In this document: positions 17,265 through 25,206 of the stretch, piece by piece | Layout of the letters: every line of letters begins with the position of its first letter | Numbering within the stretch: position 1 is the first letter of the stretch | Source of the DNA: Nocardia paucivorans NBRC 100373 | GTDB taxonomy: Bacteria; Actinomycetota; Actinomycetes; Mycobacteriales; Mycobacteriaceae | Length of the DNA: 52,129 nucleotides | Direction: 5' to 3' | NCBI RefSeq assembly: GCF_000308675.1 | Contig: NZ_BAGE01000045.1 | Span: 1 to 52,129 of the forward strand | Notes under the pieces: generated by a model | Database searches by the model: none | What the model was told of the DNA's origin: nothing | The model's input: only the letters and a program-made list of their open reading frames with translations | Program-made: the position numbers and the translations under genes

Positions 17265-17507
17265 ATGGACTCTGGTGACGACCCCGGCGGAGAGGAGCCG
17301 GACGCCGACGACAACACTCAGGACGGCGGCGAACCGCCCCGTTCCCGCAGGGCGACCACGCGACGCGGAGATCCCGTCGTGGAGATCACCTGGCTCGGTC
17401 GTCGCCTCCCCCGCCGACGCGGCCCCCTGCCGAGACCGTCCACCGTATTGCTGCTCGCCGCGTTCGTCGCGGTGCTGATGCTCTACCTCATGCTGAAACC
17501 GTCCTGA
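17265..17507 (+). CDS. Small single-helix membrane protein upstream of smpB
   Basis: 80 residues. The first 45 are hydrophilic, acidic then arginine-rich (DPGGEEPDADDN, RRATTRRGD), followed by VVEITWLGRRLPRRRG and a C-terminal membrane helix (about 60-77), so it is probably tail-anchored. The ATG has TAGCGT 8 bases upstream, another likely leaderless promoter, and no ribosome binding site. No family recognised. It lies 55 bases ahead of smpB on the same strand. Confidence 0.65.
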   Translation: MDSGDDPGGEEPDADDNTQDGGEPPRSRRATTRRGDPVVEITWLGRRLPRRRGPLPRPSTVLLLAAFVAVLMLYLMLKPS

Positions 17508-17549
17508 CCCGCACACACACCGGGGAATAAATCGATTGCTCCGGAGCCT

Positions 17550-17555
17550 TAAGGT
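17550..17555 (+). promoter_or_regulatory. -10 box or ribosome binding site for smpB
   Basis: TAAGGT ends 7 bases before the smpB ATG. The same bases contain AAGG, so it may serve either as the -10 of a leaderless transcript or as a weak Shine-Dalgarno sequence. Confidence 0.35.
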
Positions 17556-17562
17556 GGACGCT

Positions 17563-18036
17563 ATGAAGGAGAAGGGGCGTAAGGTCATCGCGACCAACCG
17601 CCGGGCGCGGCACAATTACACGATCCTGGATACCTACGAGGCCGGGATCGCGCTGGTCGGTACCGAGGTCAAGAGCCTGCGCGAGGGCAAGGCCTCGCTG
17701 GTGGACGCCTTCGCCACCGTGGACGACGGCGAGGTGTGGCTGCGTGGGCTGCACATCCCCGAGTTCAGCCACGGCACCTGGACCAACCACGCGCCGCGTC
17801 GGGTCCGCAAGCTGCTGCTCCACCGCCGCGAGATCGAGCGCCTGGTCGGCAAGTCCCGCGAAGGCAATCAAACCCTCGTCCCGCTGTCGATGTACTTCTC
17901 CGACGGCAAGGTGAAGGTCGAACTGGCCCTGGCCAGAGGTAAACAGAACTACGACAAACGGCAGGATATCGCCCGACGCACCGCCGAACGCGAGGTCACC
18001 AGGGAAATCGGTCGCCGCGTCAAGGGGATGCGGTAG
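17563..18036 (+). CDS. smpB: SsrA-binding protein SmpB
   Basis: 157 residues, normal length. It has the family N-terminus KVIATNRRARHNY, then LDTYEAGIALVGTEVKSLREG, the RNA-binding loop and the basic tail KRQDIARRTAEREVTREIGRR. SmpB binds the tRNA-like domain of tmRNA and delivers it to stalled ribosomes for trans-translation. The ATG at 17563 gives the conserved N-terminus; a start 27 bases earlier would add unconserved residues. The tmRNA gene follows 90 bases later, as in most relatives, but ftsX, usually just upstream, is 9 kb downstream. Confidence 0.97.
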   Translation: MKEKGRKVIATNRRARHNYTILDTYEAGIALVGTEVKSLREGKASLVDAFATVDDGEVWLRGLHIPEFSHGTWTNHAPRRVRKLLLHRREIERLVGKSREGNQTLVPLSMYFSDGKVKVELALARGKQNYDKRQDIARRTAEREVTREIGRRVKGMR

Positions 18037-18064
18037 GCCCGATGTGAGCACTGCGATAATGGGA

Positions 18065-18093
18065 ATGAACTCCCGTGAACGGGGTGTTAATAT
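18065..18093 (+). promoter_or_regulatory. Promoter of ssrA
   Basis: TAATAT at 18088-18093 is a good -10; ATGAAC at 18065-18070 lies 17 bases upstream as a weak -35. Transcription would start near 18100, leaving a short leader to be removed from the precursor. Confidence 0.5.
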
Positions 18094-18125
18094 AGCTGGC
18101 CCCGGTAAGGTGCCGGGGGACGTAC

Positions 18126-18493
18126 GGGGCTGAACGGTTTCGACTTCGTACGTTGATTCAGGGGAAGCGTGTCGGTGCAGGCAAGAGACCACCGTTAAGC
18201 GTCGCTGCAACCAATTAAGCGCCGATTCTCATCAGCGCGAGTACGCTCTCGCTGCCTAAGCGACAGCGTCTCTGTCGGCCCGGGATTCGCCCTCGGTCCC
18301 GGTGCCGGCATCAGCCAGAGGGCTTACCGTGCGACTCGGTCGCGGAGTAGTACGGGACAGCACACAGCGACTGGGATCGTCATCCCGGCTTGTCCGCGGG
18401 ACCGGGAGATCCGAGTAGAGGCACAGCGGACTGCACACGGAGAAGCCTTGATGACACTGCGAAGGACCCGGGTTCAATTCCCGGCAGCTCCAC
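18126..18493 (+). ncRNA. ssrA: Transfer-messenger RNA (tmRNA)
   Basis: 368 bases. The 5' end GGGGCTG pairs with CAGCTCC before ACCA at the 3' end, with the G3-U pair that is the alanine identity element; CCA is encoded. GGGTTCAATTCCC is the T-arm. The tag reading frame lies at 18221-18259: GCC GAT TCT CAT CAG CGC GAG TAC GCT CTC GCT GCC TAA, giving ADSHQREYALAA. I recall the M. tuberculosis tag as ADSHQRDYALAA, one residue different. It rescues stalled ribosomes and marks the stalled product for proteolysis. Confidence 0.97.
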
Positions 18494-18530
18494 CAAGGGC
18501 CTCTCACCTGGAACCGGGTGAGAGGCCCTT
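18494..18530 (+). terminator. Intrinsic terminator of ssrA
   Basis: GGGCCTCTCACC (18495-18506) pairs with GGTGAGAGGCCC (18515-18526) across an 8-base loop and is followed by TTTT. This is a classic rho-independent terminator, starting one base after the tmRNA CCA end. Confidence 0.9.
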
Positions 18531-18558
18531 TTCATGAGCAGAGACCTACCGCCCGTCG

Positions 18559-19296
18559 TTATGCGTTCGCCCCGCCGTCGACCGTGATGGATGCCCCGGT
18601 GATGAAGCTCCCGCCCTCTCCGGCCAAATGCGCGACGGTGGCAGCGATCTCCGCCGCCGAGGCGTAACGGCCGAGTGCCGTGGCCGAGCGCTGGATATCG
18701 GAGCTCGGGCCGTCGACGGGATTCATATCGGTGTCGGTGGAGCCGGGGTGGACCACATTGACGGTGATTCCGCGCGGGCCGAGGTCTCGGGCCAGCCCTT
18801 TGGTGAAGCCGATGAGCGCGGCCTTGCTCATCGAGTACAGGCTCAACCCCGGCCGGGATGCCCGTTCGGCGAGATTGCTACCGATGCTGATGATCCGGCC
18901 GCCGGCGCCCAGGTGTCGGCTCGCCGCCTTGGCCGCGGCGAAGGCGGCGCGGACGTGTAGGGCCATGGTCTCGTCGAACTGCTCCATGGTGAGCTCGTCG
19001 ATGGTGCCGTAGGGGAAGATGCCCGCATTGTTGACCAGGATGTCCAGCCGACCGAATTCGACGGCCACCCGATCCACCGCGGCCGGTACGGCCTGCGGAT
19101 CGGCCGCGGCGGCGTGGATGGCCAGGCTGCGGCGACCGACGTCACGAATCGACGCGGCCACCTTTTCGGCACGGTCGGCGGAGGTGTTGTAGGTCAGCGC
19201 GACGTCCGCGCCGTCGGCGGCCAATCGCTCGGCGATGGCGGCCCCGATTCCCCGACTTCCGCCCGTCACCAAGGCAACCTTACCTTCGATACCCAT
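18559..19296 (-). CDS. Short-chain dehydrogenase/reductase
   Basis: 245 residues. Classical SDR: cofactor motif TGGSRGIG at 11-18, NNAG at 89-92, catalytic S140, Y154 and K158 (YSMSK). The NTSADRAEKV segment after the second strand suggests NADPH use. Substrate unknown; the family includes 3-oxoacyl-ACP reductases and many xenobiotic ketone reductases. The ATG at 19296 was chosen over one 12 bases upstream because GGGAG lies 5 bases before it. It is divergent from a TetR gene, with the operator palindrome in between. Confidence 0.9.
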   Translation of the reverse strand: MGIEGKVALVTGGSRGIGAAIAERLAADGADVALTYNTSADRAEKVAASIRDVGRRSLAIHAAAADPQAVPAAVDRVAVEFGRLDILVNNAGIFPYGTIDELTMEQFDETMALHVRAAFAAAKAASRHLGAGGRIISIGSNLAERASRPGLSLYSMSKAALIGFTKGLARDLGPRGITVNVVHPGSTDTDMNPVDGPSSDIQRSATALGRYASAAEIAATVAHLAGEGGSFITGASITVDGGANA

Positions 19297-19308
19297 TTGA
19301 TCTCCCAT

Positions 19309-19336
19309 TATTTGTGCAGTGATCGTTGCACAAATA
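19309..19336. promoter_or_regulatory. Inverted repeat, TetR operator
   Basis: TATTTGTGCA (19309-19318) and TGCACAAATA (19327-19336) are perfect 10-bp arms around GTGATCGT. The site covers the 5' end of the SDR transcript and the -35 box of the TetR promoter, so one bound dimer pair could repress both genes. Confidence 0.75.
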
Positions 19337-19353
19337 GGTACCTCGGATAGCAT
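19326..19353 (+). promoter_or_regulatory. Promoter of the TetR gene
   Basis: TTGCAC at 19326-19331 and TAGCAT at 19348-19353, spaced by 16 bases. The -35 lies inside the right arm of the operator, which indicates autorepression. Confidence 0.6.
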
Positions 19354-19384
19354 TGAGCTGTCAAAAGCGCAGCGTGGAGGTGTT

Positions 19385-19981
19385 ATGCCGAGGCCCGGAC
19401 GGCCGCGTGGATTCGATCGCGACAGCGCCCTGCGAACGGCCATGCACCTGTTCTGGGAACACGGCTACGAGGGGGTGGCGATCAGCGATCTGACCGCGGC
19501 GATGGGAATCGGCACCCGAAGCCTCTACACCGCGTTCGGCTCGAAGGAGGAGCTGTTCCGCGAGGCGCTGCGGCTCTACACCAGCGAGACCCCCTCCGGG
19601 TGGGAACGGCAACCCACCGCCCGGACGGCGATCGAAGTGCTGCTGCGCGAACGGGTCGACGCCAATCTCGACCCGGCCACACCACTGGGCTGCATGGTCG
19701 TCCTATCGGCAGCCAATACCAACCCGGACAACGAGCACATCCGGAAAATGCTGACCGACCAGCGCCGACAGGACCACGAAGCGGTGGCCGCCCGGTTACG
19801 GCGCGGTATCGCCGACGGCGACCTACCCGCCGAAGCGGATGTCGACGGCCTGGCCTCCTTCTATCTGACCGTTCTCCACGGGCTGGCCATCCGAACCCGG
19901 GACGGCTGTTCGCACGCCGATGCGCACAAGGTCATCGACAATGCGATGGCCGCCTGGGACGGTATCGCTACCCGCGGCTGA
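19385..19981 (+). CDS. TetR family regulator, probable repressor of the adjacent SDR
   Basis: 198 residues. The N-terminus MPRPGRPRGFDRDSALRTAM is followed by the HTH LTAAMGIGTRSLYTAFGSKE. The C-terminal domain PLGCMVVLSAAN and HVTLHGLAIRTRDG-like pattern resembles the TetR_C_33/AcrR subgroup that controls oxidoreductase genes in response to small electrophiles or aldehydes. GGAGG lies 4 bases before the ATG at 19385, which decides the start. Its 3' end overlaps the convergent WYL gene by 14 bases. Confidence 0.88.
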   Translation: MPRPGRPRGFDRDSALRTAMHLFWEHGYEGVAISDLTAAMGIGTRSLYTAFGSKEELFREALRLYTSETPSGWERQPTARTAIEVLLRERVDANLDPATPLGCMVVLSAANTNPDNEHIRKMLTDQRRQDHEAVAARLRRGIADGDLPAEADVDGLASFYLTVLHGLAIRTRDGCSHADAHKVIDNAMAAWDGIATRG

Positions 19982-20921
19982 ACCGAGCCGCCCAGTCGCG
20001 CACCTGTTCGACCAGCTCGGCAGGTTCGACGATCCGGAAATCGGCGTCGAGCACCCCCAGCGCGAAGGTGGGCCAGTCCAGCGAATCGGCCGTCATCCGC
20101 ACCCGGCAACGGTCGGCGTCGATCTCCTCGACCGTGCACCATCGTCCGATCCGCTCCCGGACCGCCCGGGCCGGGGCCTGGACCATCACCTCGACCCGAT
20201 AGGGGCGGGGCAGATTGTCCATTCGGGTGCGGACGAACTCGCCCGCATCGGCGGCGGGCAGCTCCCGAGGCCGGAAACGCGAACCGTCCCGGCGTGGTTC
20301 GGCCAGCCGGTCGACCCGGAAATTGCGCCAATCGTGTCGCATCAGGTCGTAACCGACCAGATACCAGCGGCGACCGAGCGAGACCAGCCGGTGCGGCTCG
20401 ATATGCCGTTCGGTACGTTCGCCATCGGCGGCCGTATAGGTGAAATGGATGCGTTCGTTGTCCCGACAGGCCAATGCGATCGTGGTGAGAACGTCCGGGT
20501 CGACGCCCACGGCGGCGGATTCATCCCGACTCGCGGCGACGGTCATCGCCTGGATCGCCTCGACTCGGCGACGCAGCCGAGGGGGCATCACCTGCACCAC
20601 CTTGGCCAGGGCTCGCACCGAGGGTTCGGCCACCCCTTCCACCGCTCCCTGCACGGCGGTCTGCAATCCGACGACCAATGCCACCGCCTCGTCGTCGTCG
20701 ACCATCAATGGCGGCAGCGCCGCGCCCGCGGCGAGCTGGTAGCCACCGTCGACACCGCGCTGCGCCTCGACCGGATATCCCAGTTCCCGTAGCCGATCGA
20801 TATCCCGACGCAGGGTGCGCGCCGAGACACCCAACCTGTCCGCCAGTTCGGTGCCCGGCCAGTACTGGTGGGTTTGGAGCAGAGACAGCAGTCGCAGCGT
20901 CCGAGTGCTGGTATTCGCCAT
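19968..20921 (-). CDS. HTH-WYL family transcriptional regulator
   Basis: 317 residues. The N-terminal winged helix LADRLGVSARTLRRDIDRLRE (about 26-46) and RGVDGGYQL wing are of DeoR/HTH_11 type. The middle carries the WYL domain with HIEPHRLVSLGRRWYLVGYD (WYL at about 205-207), and a WCX-like C-terminal part follows. Such proteins bind ligands or nucleic acid through WYL and often control a neighbouring DinB or damage-inducible gene. Here the divergent neighbour is a DinB-like protein. Start ATG at 20921. Confidence 0.9.
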   Translation of the reverse strand: MANTSTRTLRLLSLLQTHQYWPGTELADRLGVSARTLRRDIDRLRELGYPVEAQRGVDGGYQLAAGAALPPLMVDDDEAVALVVGLQTAVQGAVEGVAEPSVRALAKVVQVMPPRLRRRVEAIQAMTVAASRDESAAVGVDPDVLTTIALACRDNERIHFTYTAADGERTERHIEPHRLVSLGRRWYLVGYDLMRHDWRNFRVDRLAEPRRDGSRFRPRELPAADAGEFVRTRMDNLPRPYRVEVMVQAPARAVRERIGRWCTVEEIDADRCRVRMTADSLDWPTFALGVLDADFRIVEPAELVEQVRDWAARFSRG

Positions 20922-20958
20922 ATTCTCAATTCTGGAGCAATTCAGGTCAAAAAGTGAC

Positions 20959-20975
20959 CGCTATGGACCATAGCG
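20959..20975. promoter_or_regulatory. Palindrome between WYL and DinB genes
   Basis: CGCTATGG and CCATAGCG are perfect arms around one base. A second smaller repeat, GGTCA...TGACC, lies just to its left at 20945-20959. Both are within the 106-base divergent promoter gap. Confidence 0.55.
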
Positions 20976-21027
20976 TGGTTTTCGAACCGGAAAGCACACT
21001 GCATCCGAACGACGAAAGGCGAAAACC

Positions 21028-21579
21028 ATGGCGCAGACCCCCGCCCTCGAGCAGCCCACCGATGAGCGGACCCTCTCCGGCGAACGCGCGCATCTGGTGG
21101 CCGCGCTGGACAAGCAGCGGTTCTTCCTGCGCTTCACCACCCGCGGCCTCACCGATGAACAGGCCGCGCAGCGGAGCACGGTGAGCGAACTGTGCCTGGG
21201 CGGCCTGATCAAGCACGTCACCAAGGTCGAGCAGGGTTGGGTGAACTTCATCGTGGACGGCACCTCGGCCATGAAGGACTTCGACGATCTCACCGAGGAG
21301 GACTTCGCCGCGCGGGCCGACGAGTTCCGTTTGCTGCCGGGCGAGACGCTGGCCGGGGTACTGGCCGATTACGAGGAAGTGGCCCACCGCACCAATGAGA
21401 TAGTGGCCACGGTCCCCGACCTGGACGCCACCTGGCCGCTGCCGAAGGCGCCGTGGTTCGAGGAAGAGAGCTGGTCGGTGCGCCAGGTGCTGCTGAACAT
21501 CATCGCCGAGACCGCGCAGCACGCCGGTCACGCCGATATCATCCGCGAAGCCATCGACGGGGCCAAGAGCATGGGCTGA
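21028..21579 (+). CDS. DinB/DUF664 family protein
   Basis: 183 residues. A four-helix DinB-like fold is indicated by LIKHVTKVEQGWVNF (about 55-69) and IAETAQHAGHADIIREAID near the C-terminus, which together supply three metal-ligand histidines as in DUF664/mycothiol-dependent enzymes. Members act as metal-dependent thiol transferases or hydrolases; the activity here is not readable. AAAGG stands 8 bases before the ATG. It is divergent from the WYL regulator and is its likely target. It ends 15 bases before the convergent hisN. Confidence 0.85.
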   Translation: MAQTPALEQPTDERTLSGERAHLVAALDKQRFFLRFTTRGLTDEQAAQRSTVSELCLGGLIKHVTKVEQGWVNFIVDGTSAMKDFDDLTEEDFAARADEFRLLPGETLAGVLADYEEVAHRTNEIVATVPDLDATWPLPKAPWFEEESWSVRQVLLNIIAETAQHAGHADIIREAIDGAKSMG

Positions 21580-21594
21580 GCCCCGCCGGATCGG

Positions 21595-22380
21595 TCAGGG
21601 ACGCAGGCGGTCCAGGACCTGGGCGTGCAGCGGACCATTGGTCGCCACCGCGTCGCCCCCGTGCGGGCCCGGCTCACCGGTCAGGGAGGTGAAGGTGCCG
21701 CCCGCCTCCCTGACCAGGATGTCCAGGGCCGCCAGATCCCACAGGGAAACCTCCGGTTCGGTGGCGATATCCACCGCACCCTCGGCCACCAGGCAGTAGT
21801 TGAAGAAATCGCCGTAACCACGCACGCGCCACACCTCGTCGGTGAGGTCGATGAACCGATCCCGGAGACCGCGGTCCCGCCAACCCGACAGGCTGGAAAA
21901 GGCCAGGCTGGCCGAGTCGAGGTCGGCGACCGAGGAGACAGTGAGCGGCCTGGGCGCACCCGGATGCACCCGCACCCAGGAGCCCTGCCCCTCGGCCGCC
22001 CACCAACGCCGACCCAACGCGGGTGCGCTGACCACCCCCACCACCGGCACCCCGTCCTGGAGTAGAGCGATGAGTGTGGCCCACACCGGGACCCCCCGCA
22101 CGAAGTTCTTCGTTCCATCGATCGGATCGATCACCCACTGGCGTCCGGTGAGCTCCGCGGCGCCACCGAACTCCTCCCCCAACACCGCATCATCGGGGCG
22201 ACCGTGTTTCAACATCCGACGCACCGCCTGTTCCACCGCCAGATCGGCGTCCGATACCGGGGTCAGATCCGGTTTGGCGTCGACCTTCAGATCCAGCGCG
22301 CCGAATCGCTCCTTCGTGATCACGTCCGCCTCGTCGGCGAGCCGTAGGGCGAGTTCGAGATCGGAAGAATGTGCAGCCAC
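21595..22380 (-). CDS. hisN: Histidinol-phosphatase, inositol-monophosphatase type
   Basis: 261 residues from GTG 22380. Motifs of the Li-sensitive phosphatase fold: DADLAVEQAVRRML, metal site GEEFGG, WVIDPIDGTKNFVRGVP, and LWDLAALDILVREAGG near the C-terminus. This matches HisN, which removes phosphate from histidinol phosphate in actinobacterial histidine synthesis; inositol monophosphatase is the alternative. In Corynebacterium hisN also lies close to prfB, ftsE and ftsX, which supports the name. The start is leaderless in pattern. Confidence 0.85.
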   Translation of the reverse strand: MAAHSSDLELALRLADEADVITKERFGALDLKVDAKPDLTPVSDADLAVEQAVRRMLKHGRPDDAVLGEEFGGAAELTGRQWVIDPIDGTKNFVRGVPVWATLIALLQDGVPVVGVVSAPALGRRWWAAEGQGSWVRVHPGAPRPLTVSSVADLDSASLAFSSLSGWRDRGLRDRFIDLTDEVWRVRGYGDFFNYCLVAEGAVDIATEPEVSLWDLAALDILVREAGGTFTSLTGEPGPHGGDAVATNGPLHAQVLDRLRP

Positions 22381-22387
22381 ACCCCGA

Positions 22388-22393
22388 ACACTA
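22388..22393 (-). promoter_or_regulatory. -10 box for hisN
   Basis: On the minus strand TAGTGT ends 7 bases before the GTG start at 22380; no ribosome binding site is present. Confidence 0.45.
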
Positions 22394-22406
22394 GTCGGGT
22401 GCCCGC

Positions 22407-23006
22407 TCAAACCGTCGCCGGCAGCGCCCGTGCCGCGGCCAGTGCGGCGGCCCACCAGTGCAATCGCTCCAACATCTGCCGGCCGGCCTCGACCGGTTCG
22501 TTCGGCTCGAGCGGTTGCCCGTCCTCGCCGAACAGTCGGTAATAGTGCGGAAACGAGACGTATTCGCGAACGGTGTGCGCGTCGAGTTCGGTGAACACCT
22601 GCCGGAGATGTTCGATGGCGAGCAGGCCGCCGCTACCGCCGCTGTAGCCGACGAAGGCGATTGCCTTGCGCTGCCACTGGGTGAAATGCCAGTCGATGGC
22701 GGCCTTCAGCGCGGCGGGATAGCTGCGGTTGTAGTCGGGGGTGACGATGATGAACGCGTCGGCCCGCTCCAACCGGTGGGTGAGTTCGGCCAACCCCGCC
22801 GGACGCGGCGGGTTCGGTTCGAGCGCCGGAGGCACGGCCGGCAGTGCCAGAGGGATGTCGAAATCGGCGAGGTCGATCACGTCGATCTCGAAACGCCCGT
22901 CCCGAGCGGCCTGTTCGGCGATCCACGCAGCCGCCGTGGGACCGAAACGACCTTCGCGCACACTGCCGATGATCACCGCGAGCCGTAGTGCCGTGGTCAT
23001 GAACAT
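22407..23006 (-). CDS. NAD(P)H-dependent FMN reductase
   Basis: 199 residues from ATG 23006; ATG 23000 is equally possible, and AAGGA lies 4 or 10 bases upstream respectively. Flavodoxin-like fold of the NADPH-dependent FMN reductase family (SsuE/chromate reductase type): LAVIIGSVREGRFGPTAAAW binds the FMN phosphate, and VTPDYNRSYPAALKAAIDW plus GYSGGSGGLLAIEHLR form the flavin site. It reduces FMN or quinones with NAD(P)H. It is divergent from an XRE/MmyB regulator that probably controls it. Confidence 0.9.
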   Translation of the reverse strand: MFMTTALRLAVIIGSVREGRFGPTAAAWIAEQAARDGRFEIDVIDLADFDIPLALPAVPPALEPNPPRPAGLAELTHRLERADAFIIVTPDYNRSYPAALKAAIDWHFTQWQRKAIAFVGYSGGSGGLLAIEHLRQVFTELDAHTVREYVSFPHYYRLFGEDGQPLEPNEPVEAGRQMLERLHWWAAALAAARALPATV

Positions 23007-23128
23007 CGAATCCTTCCCGGCGGTCCCGATGACCGCCACGGATTCGAATCTGCTGCGCGTCCGTCCGGGGAGGAAGACCGCGCGGATGGTGGTAGTGCCA
23101 GGGCCACCCAAAACCGGTCCCGGCTCGC

Positions 23129-23134
23129 TACCGT
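23129..23134 (+). promoter_or_regulatory. -10 box for the MmyB-type regulator
   Basis: TACCGT ends exactly 6 bases before the GTG at 23141, with no ribosome binding site in between. Confidence 0.5.
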
Positions 23135-23140
23135 GTCCAC

Positions 23141-23989
23141 GTGGCGGAAAACGAAATGGGATTGTTCCTGCGCAGCCGTCGCAATGCGGTATCACCGGCA
23201 CAGGTGGGGCTGCCCACCGGACCCCGACGGCGCACGCCCGGACTGCGGCGGGCGGAGCTGGCGACGCTGGCCGGAGTGAGTGTCGAGTACATCACCCGGC
23301 TCGAACAGGGCCGCGATCGCAACCCCTCCCCGCAGGTGCTGGCCGCCCTGGCCGACGCCCTGTGCCTGACCCCCGCCGAACGCGTCCACCTGTATCGGCT
23401 GACCAAGGCCGACAGCGGTTTCACCTGTATGGGTGAGGCCGAACCGGTGCGGCAGGTGCGCCCGACCGTATCGGCCCTGTTGGACCGGCTCGGGCCGACG
23501 GCCGCGGTGCTGGTGAACCGGTTGACCGAAATCCTGGCCGCCACCGAGGCATACCGCACGATCATGGAGCACAGCGGTCTGTTCGAGTCCGCCCGCCGCC
23601 CCGTTCTGGCGCAATACGTGTTCACCGATCCGCGTGCCCGCCAAACCTTTCCGGACTGGGAGCACCTGGCCGATCAGATGGTTGCCACCCTCAAACAGGG
23701 CCCCTTTCGCGCCGACCCCGATATCGCCGCCCTGGCCGATCAACTGACCGTCACCGCCGGCGCGGCATTCACCGACCGAGTGCGCACGGTCCCGAATCTG
23801 CCTGCCGCCACCGGCACCATCCGCCTGACCCACCCCGACACCGGCCCACTACGACTCGCCTTCGAAACCCTGGACCTGTCCGCCGACGACGACCAACGCC
23901 TGATCGTCTACCTACCCGCCGACCGGACCACCACCGCACGCCTGGACGAACTCACCGGCCACCGCCCGGGAAATCTACGAGTCGTCTAG
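23141..23989 (+). CDS. XRE/MmyB-type transcriptional regulator
   Basis: 282 residues. The N-terminal HTH (PGLRRAELATLAGVSVEYIT, RLEQGRDRNPSPQVLAALAD, about 33-72) is the typical XRE domain of MmyB-like regulators. The rest is the MmyB-like PAS-type ligand-binding domain, with LRLAFETLDLSADDDQRLIV at its end. In actinobacteria these regulators often sit divergent from NAD(P)H oxidoreductase genes, exactly as here, and may bind fatty-acid-like ligands. Confidence 0.88.
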   Translation: MAENEMGLFLRSRRNAVSPAQVGLPTGPRRRTPGLRRAELATLAGVSVEYITRLEQGRDRNPSPQVLAALADALCLTPAERVHLYRLTKADSGFTCMGEAEPVRQVRPTVSALLDRLGPTAAVLVNRLTEILAATEAYRTIMEHSGLFESARRPVLAQYVFTDPRARQTFPDWEHLADQMVATLKQGPFRADPDIAALADQLTVTAGAAFTDRVRTVPNLPAATGTIRLTHPDTGPLRLAFETLDLSADDDQRLIVYLPADRTTTARLDELTGHRPGNLRVV

Positions 23990-24090
23990 CACCCATCCGA
24001 CTCCACCACTTACCTCACAAACCCAGAACTCGACGACCCCGCCCCTACCCCGACGGAGACCGCGCCCCCTGGCGCGGCACAATGAACACC

Positions 24091-25206
24091 GTGCACCCCG
24101 ACGTAACCGCCGACCTTGCCGAACTCGATGCGACCTTGAAGACCGTCGAGTCGGTGCTCGATATCGAGGAGCTGCGCCGCCGCATCGATGAGCTGGAGCA
24201 CCAGGCCGCCGACCCCGAGTTGTGGAACGACCAGGAACACGCTCAGCGGGTGACCAGCGAATTGTCGCACGCCCAGGGTGAGCTGCGGCGGGTCGAGGAG
24301 CTGCGGCAGCGGTTGGAGGATCTGCCGGTGCTCTATGAACTCGCCGAGGGCGAGGAGGGCGAGGCGAGGACCGCCGCGCTGGCCGAGGCGGATGCCGAGC
24401 GCGTGGCGCTGCACCGCGATGTGGAGGCCATGGAGGTCCGTACCCTGCTGTCGGGCGAGTACGACAAGCGCGACGCGCTGGTCAATATTCGTTCCGGCGC
24501 CGGCGGGGTGGATGCCGCCGACTGGGCCGAGATGCTGATGCGCATGTACATCCGTTGGGCGGATCGGCACAAGTATCCGGTGGAGATCTACGACACCTCC
24601 TATGCCGAGGAGGCGGGTATCAAGAGCGCCACCTTCGCGGTGAAAGCGCCCTACGCCTACGGCACATTGTCGGTGGAGATGGGTACGCACCGGTTGGTGC
24701 GGATCAGTCCGTTCGACAATCAGGGCCGCCGCCAGACGTCGTTCGCCGAGGTCGAGGTGCTGCCGGTGGTGGAGACCACCGACCATATCGAAGTGCCGGA
24801 GACCGATATCCGGGTGGATGTGTACCGTTCTTCGGGCCCGGGTGGTCAGAGCGTCAACACCACCGACTCCGCGGTGCGTATCACCCACCTTCCGACCGGG
24901 ATCGTGGTCACCTGCCAGAACGAGAAGTCGCAGTTGCAGAACAAGGTGGCGGCCATGCGGGTGTTGCAGGCCAAGCTACTGGAACGCAAACGGCAGGAGG
25001 AGCGCGCGCAGATGGATGCGCTCAAGACCACCGAGGGCGCGTCCTGGGGTAATCAGATGCGCTCATATGTGCTGCACCCGTATCAGATGGTGAAGGACCT
25101 GCGCACCAATTACGAGGTGAACAATCCATCGGCGGTACTCGACGGCGATATCGATGGTTTCATCGAGTCGGGGATTCGGTGGCGAATGCGAGAGCAGGTG
25201 GTCTGA
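24091..25206 (+). CDS. prfB: Peptide chain release factor 2
   Basis: 371 residues from GTG 24091, which aligns with the M. tuberculosis N-terminus as I remember it; an ATG nine bases earlier is the alternative. It has the stop-codon-reading tripeptide in RISPFDNQGRR and the peptidyl-transferase GGQ in SSGPGGQSVNTTDSAVRI. It releases peptides at UGA and UAA. The frame is continuous: the programmed +1 frameshift used for autoregulation in many bacteria is absent. First gene of the prfB-mscS-ftsE-ftsX block; the stop overlaps the mscS ATG. Confidence 0.96.
   Translation: MHPDVTADLAELDATLKTVESVLDIEELRRRIDELEHQAADPELWNDQEHAQRVTSELSHAQGELRRVEELRQRLEDLPVLYELAEGEEGEARTAALAEADAERVALHRDVEAMEVRTLLSGEYDKRDALVNIRSGAGGVDAADWAEMLMRMYIRWADRHKYPVEIYDTSYAEEAGIKSATFAVKAPYAYGTLSVEMGTHRLVRISPFDNQGRRQTSFAEVEVLPVVETTDHIEVPETDIRVDVYRSSGPGGQSVNTTDSAVRITHLPTGIVVTCQNEKSQLQNKVAAMRVLQAKLLERKRQEERAQMDALKTTEGASWGNQMRSYVLHPYQMVKDLRTNYEVNNPSAVLDGDIDGFIESGIRWRMREQVV

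Noticed and set aside
24082..24240. Programmed +1 frameshift in prfB
   Set aside because: The reading frame is continuous from the start codon; no internal UGA or slippery CUU site near codon 25.
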